From positions 1-41,659 of the forward strand of contig NZ_WTPX01000027.1 of NCBI RefSeq assembly GCF_013036045.1: DNA of 41,659 nucleotides, given 5' to 3'. This DNA is from Alienimonas chondri (lineage in GTDB: Bacteria > Planctomycetota > Planctomycetia > Planctomycetales > Planctomycetaceae). The position numbers and the translations under genes were made by a program. Every line of letters begins with the position of its first letter. Position 1 is the first letter of the stretch. Below the pieces are notes generated by a model. The model saw only the letters and a list, made by a program, of their open reading frames with translations, ran no database searches and was not told where the DNA came from. Below are positions 32,861-41,659 of this stretch, piece by piece.

Positions 32861-34549
32861 TTACCGGTCGTGCAGGCCGGGGACTTCCAGGCGGGCGCCT
32901 TCGGCGTGCTTTTTGAGCTTCCGCAACGCCCGGCCTTCGAGCTGGCGGATGCGTTCCTTCGTGACGCCGAAGCGGTTGCCGACCTGCTCCAACGTTTGCG
33001 GTTCGCTGCCCTGCTCAAGCCCGTAGCGGTAGCGGAGGATGTCCCGCTCCCGGTCGTCCAGCTCCATCAGGATGTCGCCGATCACCTTCCGCTGGCGGTT
33101 GTTGGTCAGCTCGTCCATGTAGGGGTTCGCGCGGTCCTCCTTGGAGAACTGAAAGACCTCCTCCTTGCCGGTGCGGAACCGGTCGAGCTGGCGATGCTCC
33201 TGCGGGATACTGCGGGCGAAGTTCTTCATGATCGCCCAGGTGGCGTACGTGCTGAACTTGTTGCCTTTGGTGTAGTCGAACTTTTCGATCGCCCGCATCA
33301 GCGAGACGTTGCCGTCGCTGACCAGGCTGAAGAAGTTCGCCCCCGGCTTGATGTGCCGCTTACCGATCGAGACGACCAGCCGCAGGTTGGACTGCGTGAG
33401 GAAGTTCTTCACGTCGATCGCTTCCCGCGTCCAGGCTTCCAGGCGGTCGAGCTGCTCCTCCGTCGGGTCGCTCTCGCCGATCTCCTCCCGCAGCGTCGCC
33501 GCTTTGAACTTGAGGTAGTTCATCTTGCGGAACCAGTACTGCTCGTCTTCGCGAGTCAGCAGCGGGTAGTTGTAGAGACTGGCCAGATAGGGCGGCAGAC
33601 CGCTGGGCACGCGGATCCGGCGGTGCGGTTTCTCCTTCACCGGCGGTTCGCAGAGGATGACCTCGTCCGCGTCCGGCGTGTGGAACTCCGGGGAGTCCAT
33701 GTACGCCGGCGGGTCGCCCATCACCTCTTCCGCACGCAGTTCGTGCAGCGCCCGCTTGATGATCGGCTTGGTGCGGCCGAACGTCTTCGCCAGCCGGGCC
33801 AGCGTCACGCCGCGGCGGCGACGGCGGAGAATCTCCTCTTTCTCCGCCCGGGTCAGATCGCCGGGACGCACGCGGAAGACGGGGCGGTCCGGGTTCGCTC
33901 GCTCGAACTCGCGGAGGAGGGTGCGAATCGACTCCGGGCTTCGGCCGAACTCTTCGGAGAGCTGCTCCGCGATCTTCGGCGGCGTGAATCCGCTGTTCGC
34001 CAGGCTGCGAGCCTTGCGGACGATGCGCCCCCGGTCCGCGTCGGAGAGGGAGACGGACTTCCGGCCCTGCTCGATGACGTCGGCGTGATCACGGACGAAC
34101 CGATCGACCGTGCTCTGCAGGAAGCCGACCCGGCGGCGGCCGTCGAGCTTGAGCTTGCGACTGACCAGCCCGCGGTCCCGCCAGCGATCGACCGTCTTCC
34201 CAGAGACGCCCAGCTTGCGGGCGATTTCGTCGACGGTCAGCACCGGTTCACCCACTTCCTCCGCAGACAGGCCCACGGAGGTGGAGAGGTCTTCGGCGAA
34301 CAGACGGAGATCGCGGAGGGCGTCCTCGCCGCGGAAGGTCGCTTCGCCGTCCGCTTCCGCGGCGGCGGGCACGTCGCCCCCGGCCCCGTCCAACGATCGT
34401 CTCAGATCGGTGGCGGCGTAGGCGGCGTCCGGGTCGAGGCGGCCGGCGAGTCGCTCGGCACGGCGCACCCGGGCGAGTTGCACCTCGCGCGGGGTTCCGT
34501 CAATGTCGTCGGCGGTTAGGTTCTTGAGATCGGGAATCGAGTAGCTCAT
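32861..34549 (-). CDS. Sigma-70 family factor with extra N-terminal HTH segments
   Basis: This is a 562-residue sigma factor. Region 1.2 is near 318-350 (LPPYLASLYNYPLLTREDE), region 2 near 385-450 (NLRLVVSIGKRHIKPGANFF, then FDYTKGNKFSTYATWAIMKN with the -10 recognition part), and region 4 near 490-550 (DDRERDILRYRYGL, GNRFGVTKERIRQLEGRALR for the -35). Region 3 is essentially missing. The N-terminal 280 residues hold an excisionase-like HTH (DEIARKLGVSGKTVDRWRDR, 107-126) and two further HTH-like parts (about 186-212 and 238-270). It is probably an alternative, planctomycete-type group 2-like sigma and not the housekeeping one, though that is inference. Confidence 0.9.
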   Translation of the reverse strand: MSYSIPDLKNLTADDIDGTPREVQLARVRRAERLAGRLDPDAAYAATDLRRSLDGAGGDVPAAAEADGEATFRGEDALRDLRLFAEDLSTSVGLSAEEVGEPVLTVDEIARKLGVSGKTVDRWRDRGLVSRKLKLDGRRRVGFLQSTVDRFVRDHADVIEQGRKSVSLSDADRGRIVRKARSLANSGFTPPKIAEQLSEEFGRSPESIRTLLREFERANPDRPVFRVRPGDLTRAEKEEILRRRRRGVTLARLAKTFGRTKPIIKRALHELRAEEVMGDPPAYMDSPEFHTPDADEVILCEPPVKEKPHRRIRVPSGLPPYLASLYNYPLLTREDEQYWFRKMNYLKFKAATLREEIGESDPTEEQLDRLEAWTREAIDVKNFLTQSNLRLVVSIGKRHIKPGANFFSLVSDGNVSLMRAIEKFDYTKGNKFSTYATWAIMKNFARSIPQEHRQLDRFRTGKEEVFQFSKEDRANPYMDELTNNRQRKVIGDILMELDDRERDILRYRYGLEQGSEPQTLEQVGNRFGVTKERIRQLEGRALRKLKKHAEGARLEVPGLHDR

Positions 34550-34953
34550 AGCGTCCGTTCGGCGGGAGATAGGAGGAACGCCGACCGGATAAGGTCGGAC
34601 TGTTCAAAGGCGCTGCCGCTCCGTCACATTGGCGGGCGAGGGGACATTGGTGCACGTTCGGCGCCGATCCCAGCCTCTGGTCAAAACGGCGGCGGGAGGG
34701 AGCGAACGAGGGGGGCGAGGAGACTTACGCCGATTTCCGACACAAAGTTTGGCGGAAAGTTCGGGTCCGGCGTCCCGAGAGAAGAACCGCACCTAAACCC
34801 GGATCGTCACGCGGTTTCCGTCAAAAAACAGTTTCCCCCCGGATCTCTTCCCCCGCCGGTCGTCGGCGCGGTGTTCGCTGTGAACGCGCCTGATACAGTC
34901 CGCGGCGAGATCGTACACCTTGTTTCCCGCCGCCCGCCCCGTACACCGTTCCG
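34550..34953. other. Spacer between sigma factor and small membrane protein
   Basis: This 404-base divergent spacer has no gene I can support. A small hairpin (CCGACC at 34581-34586 with GGTCGG at 34593-34598) lies about 32 bases upstream of the sigma start codon and could influence translation initiation. Promoters for both directions should lie here, but I see no clear -35/-10 pair. Confidence 0.4.
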
Positions 34954-35361
34954 ATGGCTGCCGATTCTTCCGTCACCAACCCGGCCGCCAACGATCCGGC
35001 GCCGTTTTACGCTCTCGGAGCGGGCACCGCTCTGATCGTCGTGGGAGCGGCGGGCTATCTGCTGAGCGAGGAGAGAAGCCCCACCGCATTCATTCCCGCG
35101 GGCTTCGGCGTCATCCTGATCGTCTGCGGCCTGATCGCCCGCTCCGGGGAGAAGGCGTTGAAGCACGCGATGCACGGCGCCGCGATGGTCGGGCTGATCG
35201 GGTTGATCGCGGGTGTCGTCGTTTTAGTAACGCGGTGGCCCGGCGAGTTCGGTCTGCCACAAGTCTGTCAGGCCGCGATGGCGGTGATCTGCGCGGCGTT
35301 CATCGCCCTGTGCATCAAGAGCTTCCGCGACGCCCGCAAGCGCCGCGAAGCGGCTGCCTGA
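34954..35361 (+). CDS. Small four-segment membrane protein, 135 aa
   Basis: After a short hydrophilic start (MAADSSVTNPAANDPAPF) there are four hydrophobic segments: YALGAGTALIVVGAAGYL, FIPAGFGVILIVCGLIA, AAMVGLIGLIAGVVVLV and CQAAMAVICAAFIALCI, with the loop ARSGEKALKHAMHG between the second and third. The tail SFRDARKRREAAA is basic. The family is unknown to me. A degraded copy of the part around EKALKHAMHGAAMVG lies at 36118-36190. Confidence 0.8.
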   Translation: MAADSSVTNPAANDPAPFYALGAGTALIVVGAAGYLLSEERSPTAFIPAGFGVILIVCGLIARSGEKALKHAMHGAAMVGLIGLIAGVVVLVTRWPGEFGLPQVCQAAMAVICAAFIALCIKSFRDARKRREAAA

Positions 35362-35413
35362 CTCGCAGCGATCGTTACGATAGGGCAGTCCTTTCCCCGC
35401 CCGGACCGCTCCG

Positions 35414-35668
35414 ATGGCCACGCTGACGATCGATGACGAGACCTACGACAGCCTGTCGCGGCTTGCCGCGAAGCAGGAGATGACGGTGGAGGAGTGGTTG
35501 AACAAAACCTACACGGGCCGACCCTCCGACGAGCCGCTGCCGCCGCTTCCGCCGGGCGAATCAGCTTATGATGCGTTTCTCGCGGCCGGCGCGATCGGCT
35601 GCGTGAAGGGCGGCCCGTCGGACGTGGCGACGAATCCGAAATACATGGAAGGGTTCGGCAAGTCGTGA
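35414..35668 (+). CDS. vapB: Antitoxin of a VapBC-type module, 84 aa
   Basis: The N-terminal TLTIDDETYDSLSRLAAKQE has the look of a ribbon-helix-helix antitoxin, which binds DNA and neutralises the toxin. The C-terminal half (AAGAIGCVKGGPSDVATNPK, YMEGFGKS) is the toxin-binding tail typical of PIN-toxin partners. It overlaps the toxin by four bases (GTGA), which couples their synthesis. Such modules usually repress their own promoter. Confidence 0.87.
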   Translation: MATLTIDDETYDSLSRLAAKQEMTVEEWLNKTYTGRPSDEPLPPLPPGESAYDAFLAAGAIGCVKGGPSDVATNPKYMEGFGKS

Positions 35669-36087
35669 GCAAGCCGGTTTTGATCGATACCAGCGTGCTC
35701 GTCGCTGCGGTTCGCCAATCGGAAGCGGCGCACCGGGTTTGTTTGCAGGCGTTGTCGGCTGTGCCTGTGCCGCTCCCGACCACATGGCCGGTCTTGGCCG
35801 AGACTCTTTACCTGCTGCGACGCGAACGCCTGGCGGTCGCCGGCGTGATCAATCTGGTCCGACGCGGGATCATTCGCATTGAGCCGCTCGAGCCGACCTT
35901 TCTCGATTGGTACGAGGGGTTCGCGGCGACCTACAGCGACCGCGAGGTCGATCTGGCCGACGGCTCGCTCGTGCACGTCGCGGAGCGGCTGAAGACGAAC
36001 GCCATTCTCACGCTCGACCGCCGGGATTTCTCCGTGTATCGCATCCCCGGAGGGGGGGCTTTTCGCATCCTCCCCGAGCCGATGTGA
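35665..36087 (+). CDS. vapC: PIN-domain toxin, VapC-like, 140 aa
   Basis: PIN toxins are Mg-dependent ribonucleases. The acidic residues of the site are all present: Asp8 (LIDTS), Glu46 (PVLAETLYL), Asp99 (VDLADGS) and Asp118 (LTLDRRDF). Start GTG 35665 overlaps the antitoxin stop. At 140 residues it has the usual length, so the module looks functional. RNA target is unknown. Confidence 0.92.
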   Translation: MSKPVLIDTSVLVAAVRQSEAAHRVCLQALSAVPVPLPTTWPVLAETLYLLRRERLAVAGVINLVRRGIIRIEPLEPTFLDWYEGFAATYSDREVDLADGSLVHVAERLKTNAILTLDRRDFSVYRIPGGGAFRILPEPM

Positions 36088-36117
36088 ACGCTGTTCGCCC
36101 GTTAGAACCCACCGCGG

Positions 36118-36190
36118 TTTCGGGGGAAAAGGTTGAACCACGCGATGCACGTCGCCGCGATGGGCGGGCTGCCATTGGGGCGGTCGCCTT
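36118..36190 (+). pseudogene. Relic of the 34954-35361 gene
   Basis: About 60-70 bases align with 35144-35215, including an exact CACGCGATGCACG and CGCCGCGATGG, with a two-base deletion near the start (AAGGCGTTGAA versus AAGGTTGAA) and many changes at the 3' side. The deletion breaks the frame. No start or other part of the gene is present. Confidence 0.65.
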
Positions 36191-36298
36191 TCACTGAGAA
36201 GCATGGACCGCGTCCACGAAGACCGCCGCGTCCGAGGTCGGACGCGGCGGTCGTGCTTCCCTTCTCGGGAACGTGACGGCTCGGGAGTGTGACGGCGG

Positions 36299-38656
36299 TC
36301 AGCGATCGTCGTCGTTCCCCTCATCGCTCGGTTCGACCAGCGGTCGGTGCAGTTCGGCGAGTTCCTCGGGGGTGATCTTGATGACTTTGCGGTCGTAGGT
36401 CATCAGGCCGTTGATCTCGCCCTCGACGTCGGTCGTTTGGGTGTAGACGCCGCCGGCGATGCCGCGGTCCTTCAACTCGACCATCCTCTTGGCGCTGCGG
36501 CGGTAGCGGCGGCGGTACTCCTCCTCGTCCTCCGGCAGGTCGCCGTAGGAGAAGATGCGGGCGTTCGGATCCCACTCGTGCCCGCGGACCCGCAGGCCGT
36601 GGCCGCCGTACTCGCCGATCACCTTGGCGTAGCCGTCGAATCGGCCGCCGTCCTGGTCGAACCGGAAGGCCGGCTCCGGGTAGCTGTGGTAGTCGACGAC
36701 GTCGCCGGAGGGCCACCAGTTCCCGCCGCTGGCGACGTTCACGATCCGCGAGGGATCGCGGCGCTTCGTCCAGTCGCCCACCTCGACGGTGCGGTGCTGG
36801 CCCCACGCCTCGTTGAACGGCACCCAGCTGACGATGCTGGGGTGGCTCTCAAGGAGCGAGATCATCCCGTCCAGTTCCGCCATGTATTGGGCGTGAGCGA
36901 CGGCCGGCCACTCCGCATCCTGGGGATTCGGGTCGAGCCGGGTCCAGGGCGGGTTCGGGAAGCCGCTGACCTGATCCTGCCAAACCATGATCCCCAGCCG
37001 ATCACAGTGGTAGTAGTACCGCCGCGGCTCCACCTTGATGTGCTTGCGGAGCATGTTGAACCCGGCCGCCTTCAACCACTCGATCTCCCAAACCATCGCC
37101 TCGTCCGAGGGCGGGGTGAGCAACCCGTCCGGCCACCAGCCCTGATCCAGCGGTCCGAGGTGGAACGTCGGTTCCCCGTTGAGCGTGAACCGCGGGTGCC
37201 CGTCCGGACCGGTCGCCATGCCGACATCGCGGATGCCGGCGTAGGAGTGGACAGTATCCCCGCCGAACGATTCATAGACTGACGAGGCTGGGGAAACCAA
37301 CTCGATCGTTAGGTGGTAAAGGTGCGGCGATGCCGGTGACCAGAGTTTTGCGTCTGAAACTTCGAGGGTGATCCCCTCTAACATTCCGGACTTCTGAGCG
37401 ACCTTTGTCTCGCCGTCAAGAACTGTCACTCGCATCTCCGGAAACGGGCTACCGTCAACGGGAAACGTGTGAGGAACGAGCGGCACACTTGTCTCCGCCG
37501 CGACGGTGATCGTGCCGGCCTCCGCGTCGGTCGAAACCTTGACGTGCTTGATCGACTGCACCGGCACGGTCTCGGTCCAGACGGTGCCCCAGATGCCGGA
37601 GACGCGGGTGTAGAAGATGGCGCTAGTCTGCAACGCCTGTTTGCCGCGGAGCTGGTAGTCGCCGGTCGCGTCCTCGACGCGGAGAACCAGTTCGTTTTCG
37701 CCCTCTTCGTTCAGGGCGTCGGTCACGTCGAAGGAAAACGGCAGGTTGCCGCCGACGTGCGTGCCGACGGACTGGCCGTTCACCCGTACTTCGCAGCGGT
37801 AGTCGACTGCCTCGAAGTGCAGCAGCGTGCGTTCGGTCGCGGACGTCTTCGCCTCAAACGTCCGGCGATACCACAGCGATTCGTCCGGGTTGAGCAGCCG
37901 TTGGACGCCGCTGAGCTGCGATTCCAGCGGGTACGGCACGAGGATCTTGCCGTCGTACGCCTCCGGCGGCGTGCCGGCGGCCAGCGGGGCGATCGCGTAG
38001 TCCCATTTCCCGTTGAGGTTCGTCCAGTTCTCCCGCCGCATCTGGGGACGGGGGTACTCGGTCCAGGCGTTCTCGGGGGTGACCTCGGCGCCCCACTCGG
38101 TGATGAGGTCCGTCTTGAACGGCTCCGTCATCGGGGCGGGTTCCGGCAGCATGGGAACCGCATCCGCGGAGACGAGGTGGACGTCGACGAACTGCCCGCC
38201 GTTCGTTTGATGGCAGTGCACTGCGAGGACGTTTTCGCCGACCTTCAAGGCCCCGGCCGCCTGCTGCGACAGCGGGACGGTGAAGTACTCGGTGACGAAT
38301 CCGTCGAAGTCGGCGACCTTCTCGCCGTTGAGGTAGACCTCCGCGTCCTCGTCATGACTGACGAGCAACGCCGGTTTCGCGGGCAGCGATTCGAGCGTGA
38401 CCGTCTTCCGCAGCCACACGTCGTCCGTGCCCCAGTTCGTGCCGACGCGGGCGCCGTCGGTGCCGCGGGTCCCGTACCCGCCGCCGCCCTCGTCCCACGC
38501 GGAGGCGTCGAAGCCCAGTTTCTCCCAGCCGTCCGCGGGGCGGTCGAAGGTGTAGCGGGCGGAATCGACCAGCGGCGGCGGTTCGGCGGCGGACAACCGG
38601 GCGGCGAACGCGGTCGCGGCCAGGGCGACGCTCAAAGCGAACGTGAGGCGATGCAT
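36299..38656 (-). CDS. Secreted glycoside hydrolase family 2 enzyme
   Basis: This 785-residue protein has a signal peptide (MHRLTFALSVALAATAFAAR) and, after a beta-sandwich part that binds sugar (PRPQMRRENWTNLNGKWDYA and then the GH2 N-domain), an immunoglobulin-like GH2 domain and a TIM barrel. The acid/base is Glu616 in PFNEAWGQHR and the nucleophile is Glu682 in VIGEYGGHG. Family 2 includes beta-galactosidases, beta-glucuronidases and beta-mannosidases; the exact substrate is open. I start at ATG 38656, because the frame upstream is Arg/Pro-rich and the signal peptide begins here. The gene lies alone, 114 bases from the protease gene. Confidence 0.92.
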   Translation of the reverse strand: MHRLTFALSVALAATAFAARLSAAEPPPLVDSARYTFDRPADGWEKLGFDASAWDEGGGGYGTRGTDGARVGTNWGTDDVWLRKTVTLESLPAKPALLVSHDEDAEVYLNGEKVADFDGFVTEYFTVPLSQQAAGALKVGENVLAVHCHQTNGGQFVDVHLVSADAVPMLPEPAPMTEPFKTDLITEWGAEVTPENAWTEYPRPQMRRENWTNLNGKWDYAIAPLAAGTPPEAYDGKILVPYPLESQLSGVQRLLNPDESLWYRRTFEAKTSATERTLLHFEAVDYRCEVRVNGQSVGTHVGGNLPFSFDVTDALNEEGENELVLRVEDATGDYQLRGKQALQTSAIFYTRVSGIWGTVWTETVPVQSIKHVKVSTDAEAGTITVAAETSVPLVPHTFPVDGSPFPEMRVTVLDGETKVAQKSGMLEGITLEVSDAKLWSPASPHLYHLTIELVSPASSVYESFGGDTVHSYAGIRDVGMATGPDGHPRFTLNGEPTFHLGPLDQGWWPDGLLTPPSDEAMVWEIEWLKAAGFNMLRKHIKVEPRRYYYHCDRLGIMVWQDQVSGFPNPPWTRLDPNPQDAEWPAVAHAQYMAELDGMISLLESHPSIVSWVPFNEAWGQHRTVEVGDWTKRRDPSRIVNVASGGNWWPSGDVVDYHSYPEPAFRFDQDGGRFDGYAKVIGEYGGHGLRVRGHEWDPNARIFSYGDLPEDEEEYRRRYRRSAKRMVELKDRGIAGGVYTQTTDVEGEINGLMTYDRKVIKITPEELAELHRPLVEPSDEGNDDDR

Positions 38657-38770
38657 CGTGAGAGGCGGGCGAGGGCTTGGGGACGACCGCGGGACGATCG
38701 CCCCGGTCGGTCGTGGAGGAACGACCCTACGATACTGCCTCACCCGATTCGAGCGTCTCCCCCGTCTGGG

Positions 38771-39994
<1,224 letters not shown>

Positions 39995-40313
39995 CGGCGG
40001 GCTCCGAGGGGCGGGGACGAACAGCGTTCGTCGGGGACGAACCATTCTTCCCGCGGAAAGGCCGCGTGCAATCGGTTCTTGTGCGAAGGGTCCGGCTGAC
40101 CGGCCCCCGGACCGCTGCGATCGCCGGGCCAGGGACGATCGCGAACCGCTTCGCGACCGCCGCAGCTTCTCGCAACCGGACGATCGGTAGACCTTGCCGG
40201 CTGGCGCCGGCCGTTCGTCGCCCGCGGCCCGGGGATCGTCAACCCGCCGTTGACCGGTTGCCCCCGCGTACACTGGACTGTCAGCCCCCGTTCGTCCCGC
40301 CGCCCGGCCCGCC
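39995..40313. other. Divergent spacer between HtrA-like and LptF/G-type genes
   Basis: This 319-base spacer holds no gene I can support. It should contain both promoters. A near-palindrome (GCCGGCTGGCGCCGGC, 40197-40212) could be an operator. TTGACC at about 40249 and TACACT at about 40268 are too close together (13 bases) to be a standard promoter. Confidence 0.35.
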
Positions 40314-41492
40314 GTGTCCTCGACCTTCGACCGATTTCTGGTTCGCCGGTTCCTGCACACGTTTTCCGTGCTGTTCGTGACGTTCTACGGGCTGTACTGC
40401 GTCATCGACGGCTTCACGAACGCGGACGACTTCACCGAAGGCGAACCCGGCGTCTTCGTCGTGCTGTCGCGGATGGCCAGCTACTACAGCTGGCAGAGCG
40501 CGTTGGTGTTCGACATGACTGGCCCCGTGCTGCTGGTGCTGACGGTGATGGTCTCGCTAGCGTTGATGGTGAAGGCGGGGGAGCTGGCGCCGATGCTCGC
40601 CGCCGGCGTGCCCACCTACCGCCTGGCCTTACCGCTGCTGATCGGCACCGGGGTGGTGACCGCGGTGATCGTGGCGAACCAGGAGCTATTGCTGCCGGCG
40701 ATCGCGGCGAAGCTGGGGGCGCCGCGGGGCGGCGCCGCCGAGGACGACTTTCCCACCCTGCAGCCGGTCGAGGATTTCTCCACCGGCGTGACGTTCTTCA
40801 GCGGCCGCTTGAACCTCGCCCGACGCTGGATCGAGGAAGCGGAGATCATCCTCCCGGTGCCCGGCGTGATCTCGGAACCGCCCGGCGCCCTGACCGTCGG
40901 CCGCGCGGAGTTCCACCCCAACGCCCCGGTGATCGGATTCGACGAACCGGTCGCCGGCTGGGTGCTGACGGACGTGAACTACGCCTATGAAGACCTCCCG
41001 CTGACCCCCCCGGCGTCGAACCGGGGGCCGGTCGTGTTGCAGGTGAATCGCCGGAACCCCGCGACCGGCGAGGCCGGAGCGACCAACGAACTGTTCATTC
41101 GCACCGACATCGACTTCGATCAACTGCACGACGAGGCCCGCGCCGCCCAGATCTGCGGCACGCCGGAGCTGGTTCGTCGCATCCGCAATCCCGCCTACAG
41201 CGGGAACGTGCGACACGCCTTCACGGTGAAGCTGCACGAACGGTTCCGTCAGCCGTTGCTGAACTTGCTCGCCACGCTGGTGGCCGTGCCGCTGGTGATT
41301 CGCCGCGAGGCCCGCAGTTTGGTCGTCTCGCTGGCGGTCTGCGTCAGCGTGATGGGCGGACTGATGGGCCTGATGCAGGGCGCCCAGTTCGCCGGTTCGT
41401 TCGGCCTGATCCCCACGGATCTCGCCGCCTGGCTGCCCGTGATCGTCGCCGGCACCTTCGCGACGGCCTTCGCGGGGAAGGTGCTGACGTAG
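40314..41492 (+). CDS. LptF/LptG family permease
   Basis: The LptF/LptG (YjgP/YjgQ) family forms the inner-membrane permease that extracts lipopolysaccharide for the Lpt bridge. The 392-residue protein starts with FDRFLVRRFLHTFSVLFVTF and has three N-terminal membrane segments (about 12-30, 65-85 and 105-125), a periplasmic part rich in beta strands (about 150-300) and three C-terminal segments (305-325, 333-352 and 362-385). This is the family's topology. Start is GTG 40314. Lipid A and Lpt genes are known in planctomycetes, so an Lpt role is likely but not shown here. Confidence 0.9.
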   Translation: MSSTFDRFLVRRFLHTFSVLFVTFYGLYCVIDGFTNADDFTEGEPGVFVVLSRMASYYSWQSALVFDMTGPVLLVLTVMVSLALMVKAGELAPMLAAGVPTYRLALPLLIGTGVVTAVIVANQELLLPAIAAKLGAPRGGAAEDDFPTLQPVEDFSTGVTFFSGRLNLARRWIEEAEIILPVPGVISEPPGALTVGRAEFHPNAPVIGFDEPVAGWVLTDVNYAYEDLPLTPPASNRGPVVLQVNRRNPATGEAGATNELFIRTDIDFDQLHDEARAAQICGTPELVRRIRNPAYSGNVRHAFTVKLHERFRQPLLNLLATLVAVPLVIRREARSLVVSLAVCVSVMGGLMGLMQGAQFAGSFGLIPTDLAAWLPVIVAGTFATAFAGKVLT

Positions 41493-41514
41493 GCGGCCGT
41501 ACTGCGTTTTTCCT

Positions 41515-41537
41515 CCCCTCTCCCTCAGGGAGAGGGG
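41515..41537. repeat. Dispersed GC-rich inverted repeat
   Basis: CCCCTCTCCCT and AGGGAGAGGGG are separated by one C, followed by CCGGGGGTGAGGG (41538-41550). The end of the window (41646-41657, CCCTCACCCCCG) is the reverse complement of that 3' part, the edge of a second, inverted copy. Elements with this sequence are common between genes in many GC-rich bacteria. It comes 22 bases after the LptF/G-type stop codon and may help to end transcription. Confidence 0.65.
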
Positions 41538-41659
41538 CCGGGGGTGAGGGTGGCGAGACCTCTCACGCAATCGTCGGCGGGGTGAGCGAGATTCGGTCGT
41601 AGCGAGAGCGACCGTGCCGTGAACGGCGACCGCACGGTTAGCGCCCCCTCACCCCCGAC

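Noticed and set aside
35414-36087. VapBC as part of a larger defence island
   Set aside because: No restriction, abortive infection, nuclease-helicase or other defence genes lie nearby; Uma2 at 7.7 kb is far away and of unclear role.

Overview
This GC-rich, gene-dense window looks chromosomal and from a planctomycete (Planctomycetota, order Planctomycetales; an Alienimonas-like genus is possible but unproven). The reasons are an EF-Tu whose switch I lacks the usual RGITI context, a sigma-70 factor with several added N-terminal helix-turn-helix segments, an aspartate kinase with four ACT domains, Uma2 and VapBC accessory genes, and weak or absent Shine-Dalgarno sites before many genes. There is no phage, plasmid, CRISPR array or intact insertion sequence.

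Layout. 1-10 kb is accessory and metabolic: an unrecognised protein, a Tat-exported serine hydrolase, aspartate kinase, a secreted beta-helix protein, a Uma2 nuclease-like protein, a VOC protein, and six short membrane proteins (4231-10054) with a common plan. 10-31 kb is the classic translation/transcription block, all on the minus strand. In transcription order it reads tRNA-Thr, tRNA-Tyr, tRNA-Gly, tRNA-Thr, tuf, rpmG, tRNA-Trp, secE, nusG, rplK, rplA, rplJ, rplL, rpoB, [ceramidase-like gene], rpoC, rpsL, rpsG, fusA. The order is conserved, with two oddities: a 963-bp gap with a hairpin terminator separates rplL from rpoB, and a secreted neutral-ceramidase-like hydrolase sits between rpoB and rpoC. 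A small membrane protein gene overlaps the end of fusA by 4 bases.

31-36 kb holds a zinc-ribbon membrane protein, a shorter paralogue, a sigma factor, another small membrane protein and a VapBC toxin-antitoxin pair. Degraded duplicate fragments of three of these genes lie between them, so this stretch has been rearranged by short segmental duplications. 36-41.5 kb holds a glycoside hydrolase family 2 enzyme, an HtrA-like membrane-anchored protease and an LptF/LptG-type permease. The window ends in a dispersed GC-rich repeat.

Spacers throughout carry inverted repeats: REP-like hairpins sharing the core CGCAAGCG, loopless perfect palindromes inside the ribosomal/RNA polymerase block, and a CTCTCAAC-type inverted repeat found twice. 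The most noteworthy points are the six-member small membrane protein array, the gene inserted between rpoB and rpoC, and the duplication scar around the sigma factor gene.
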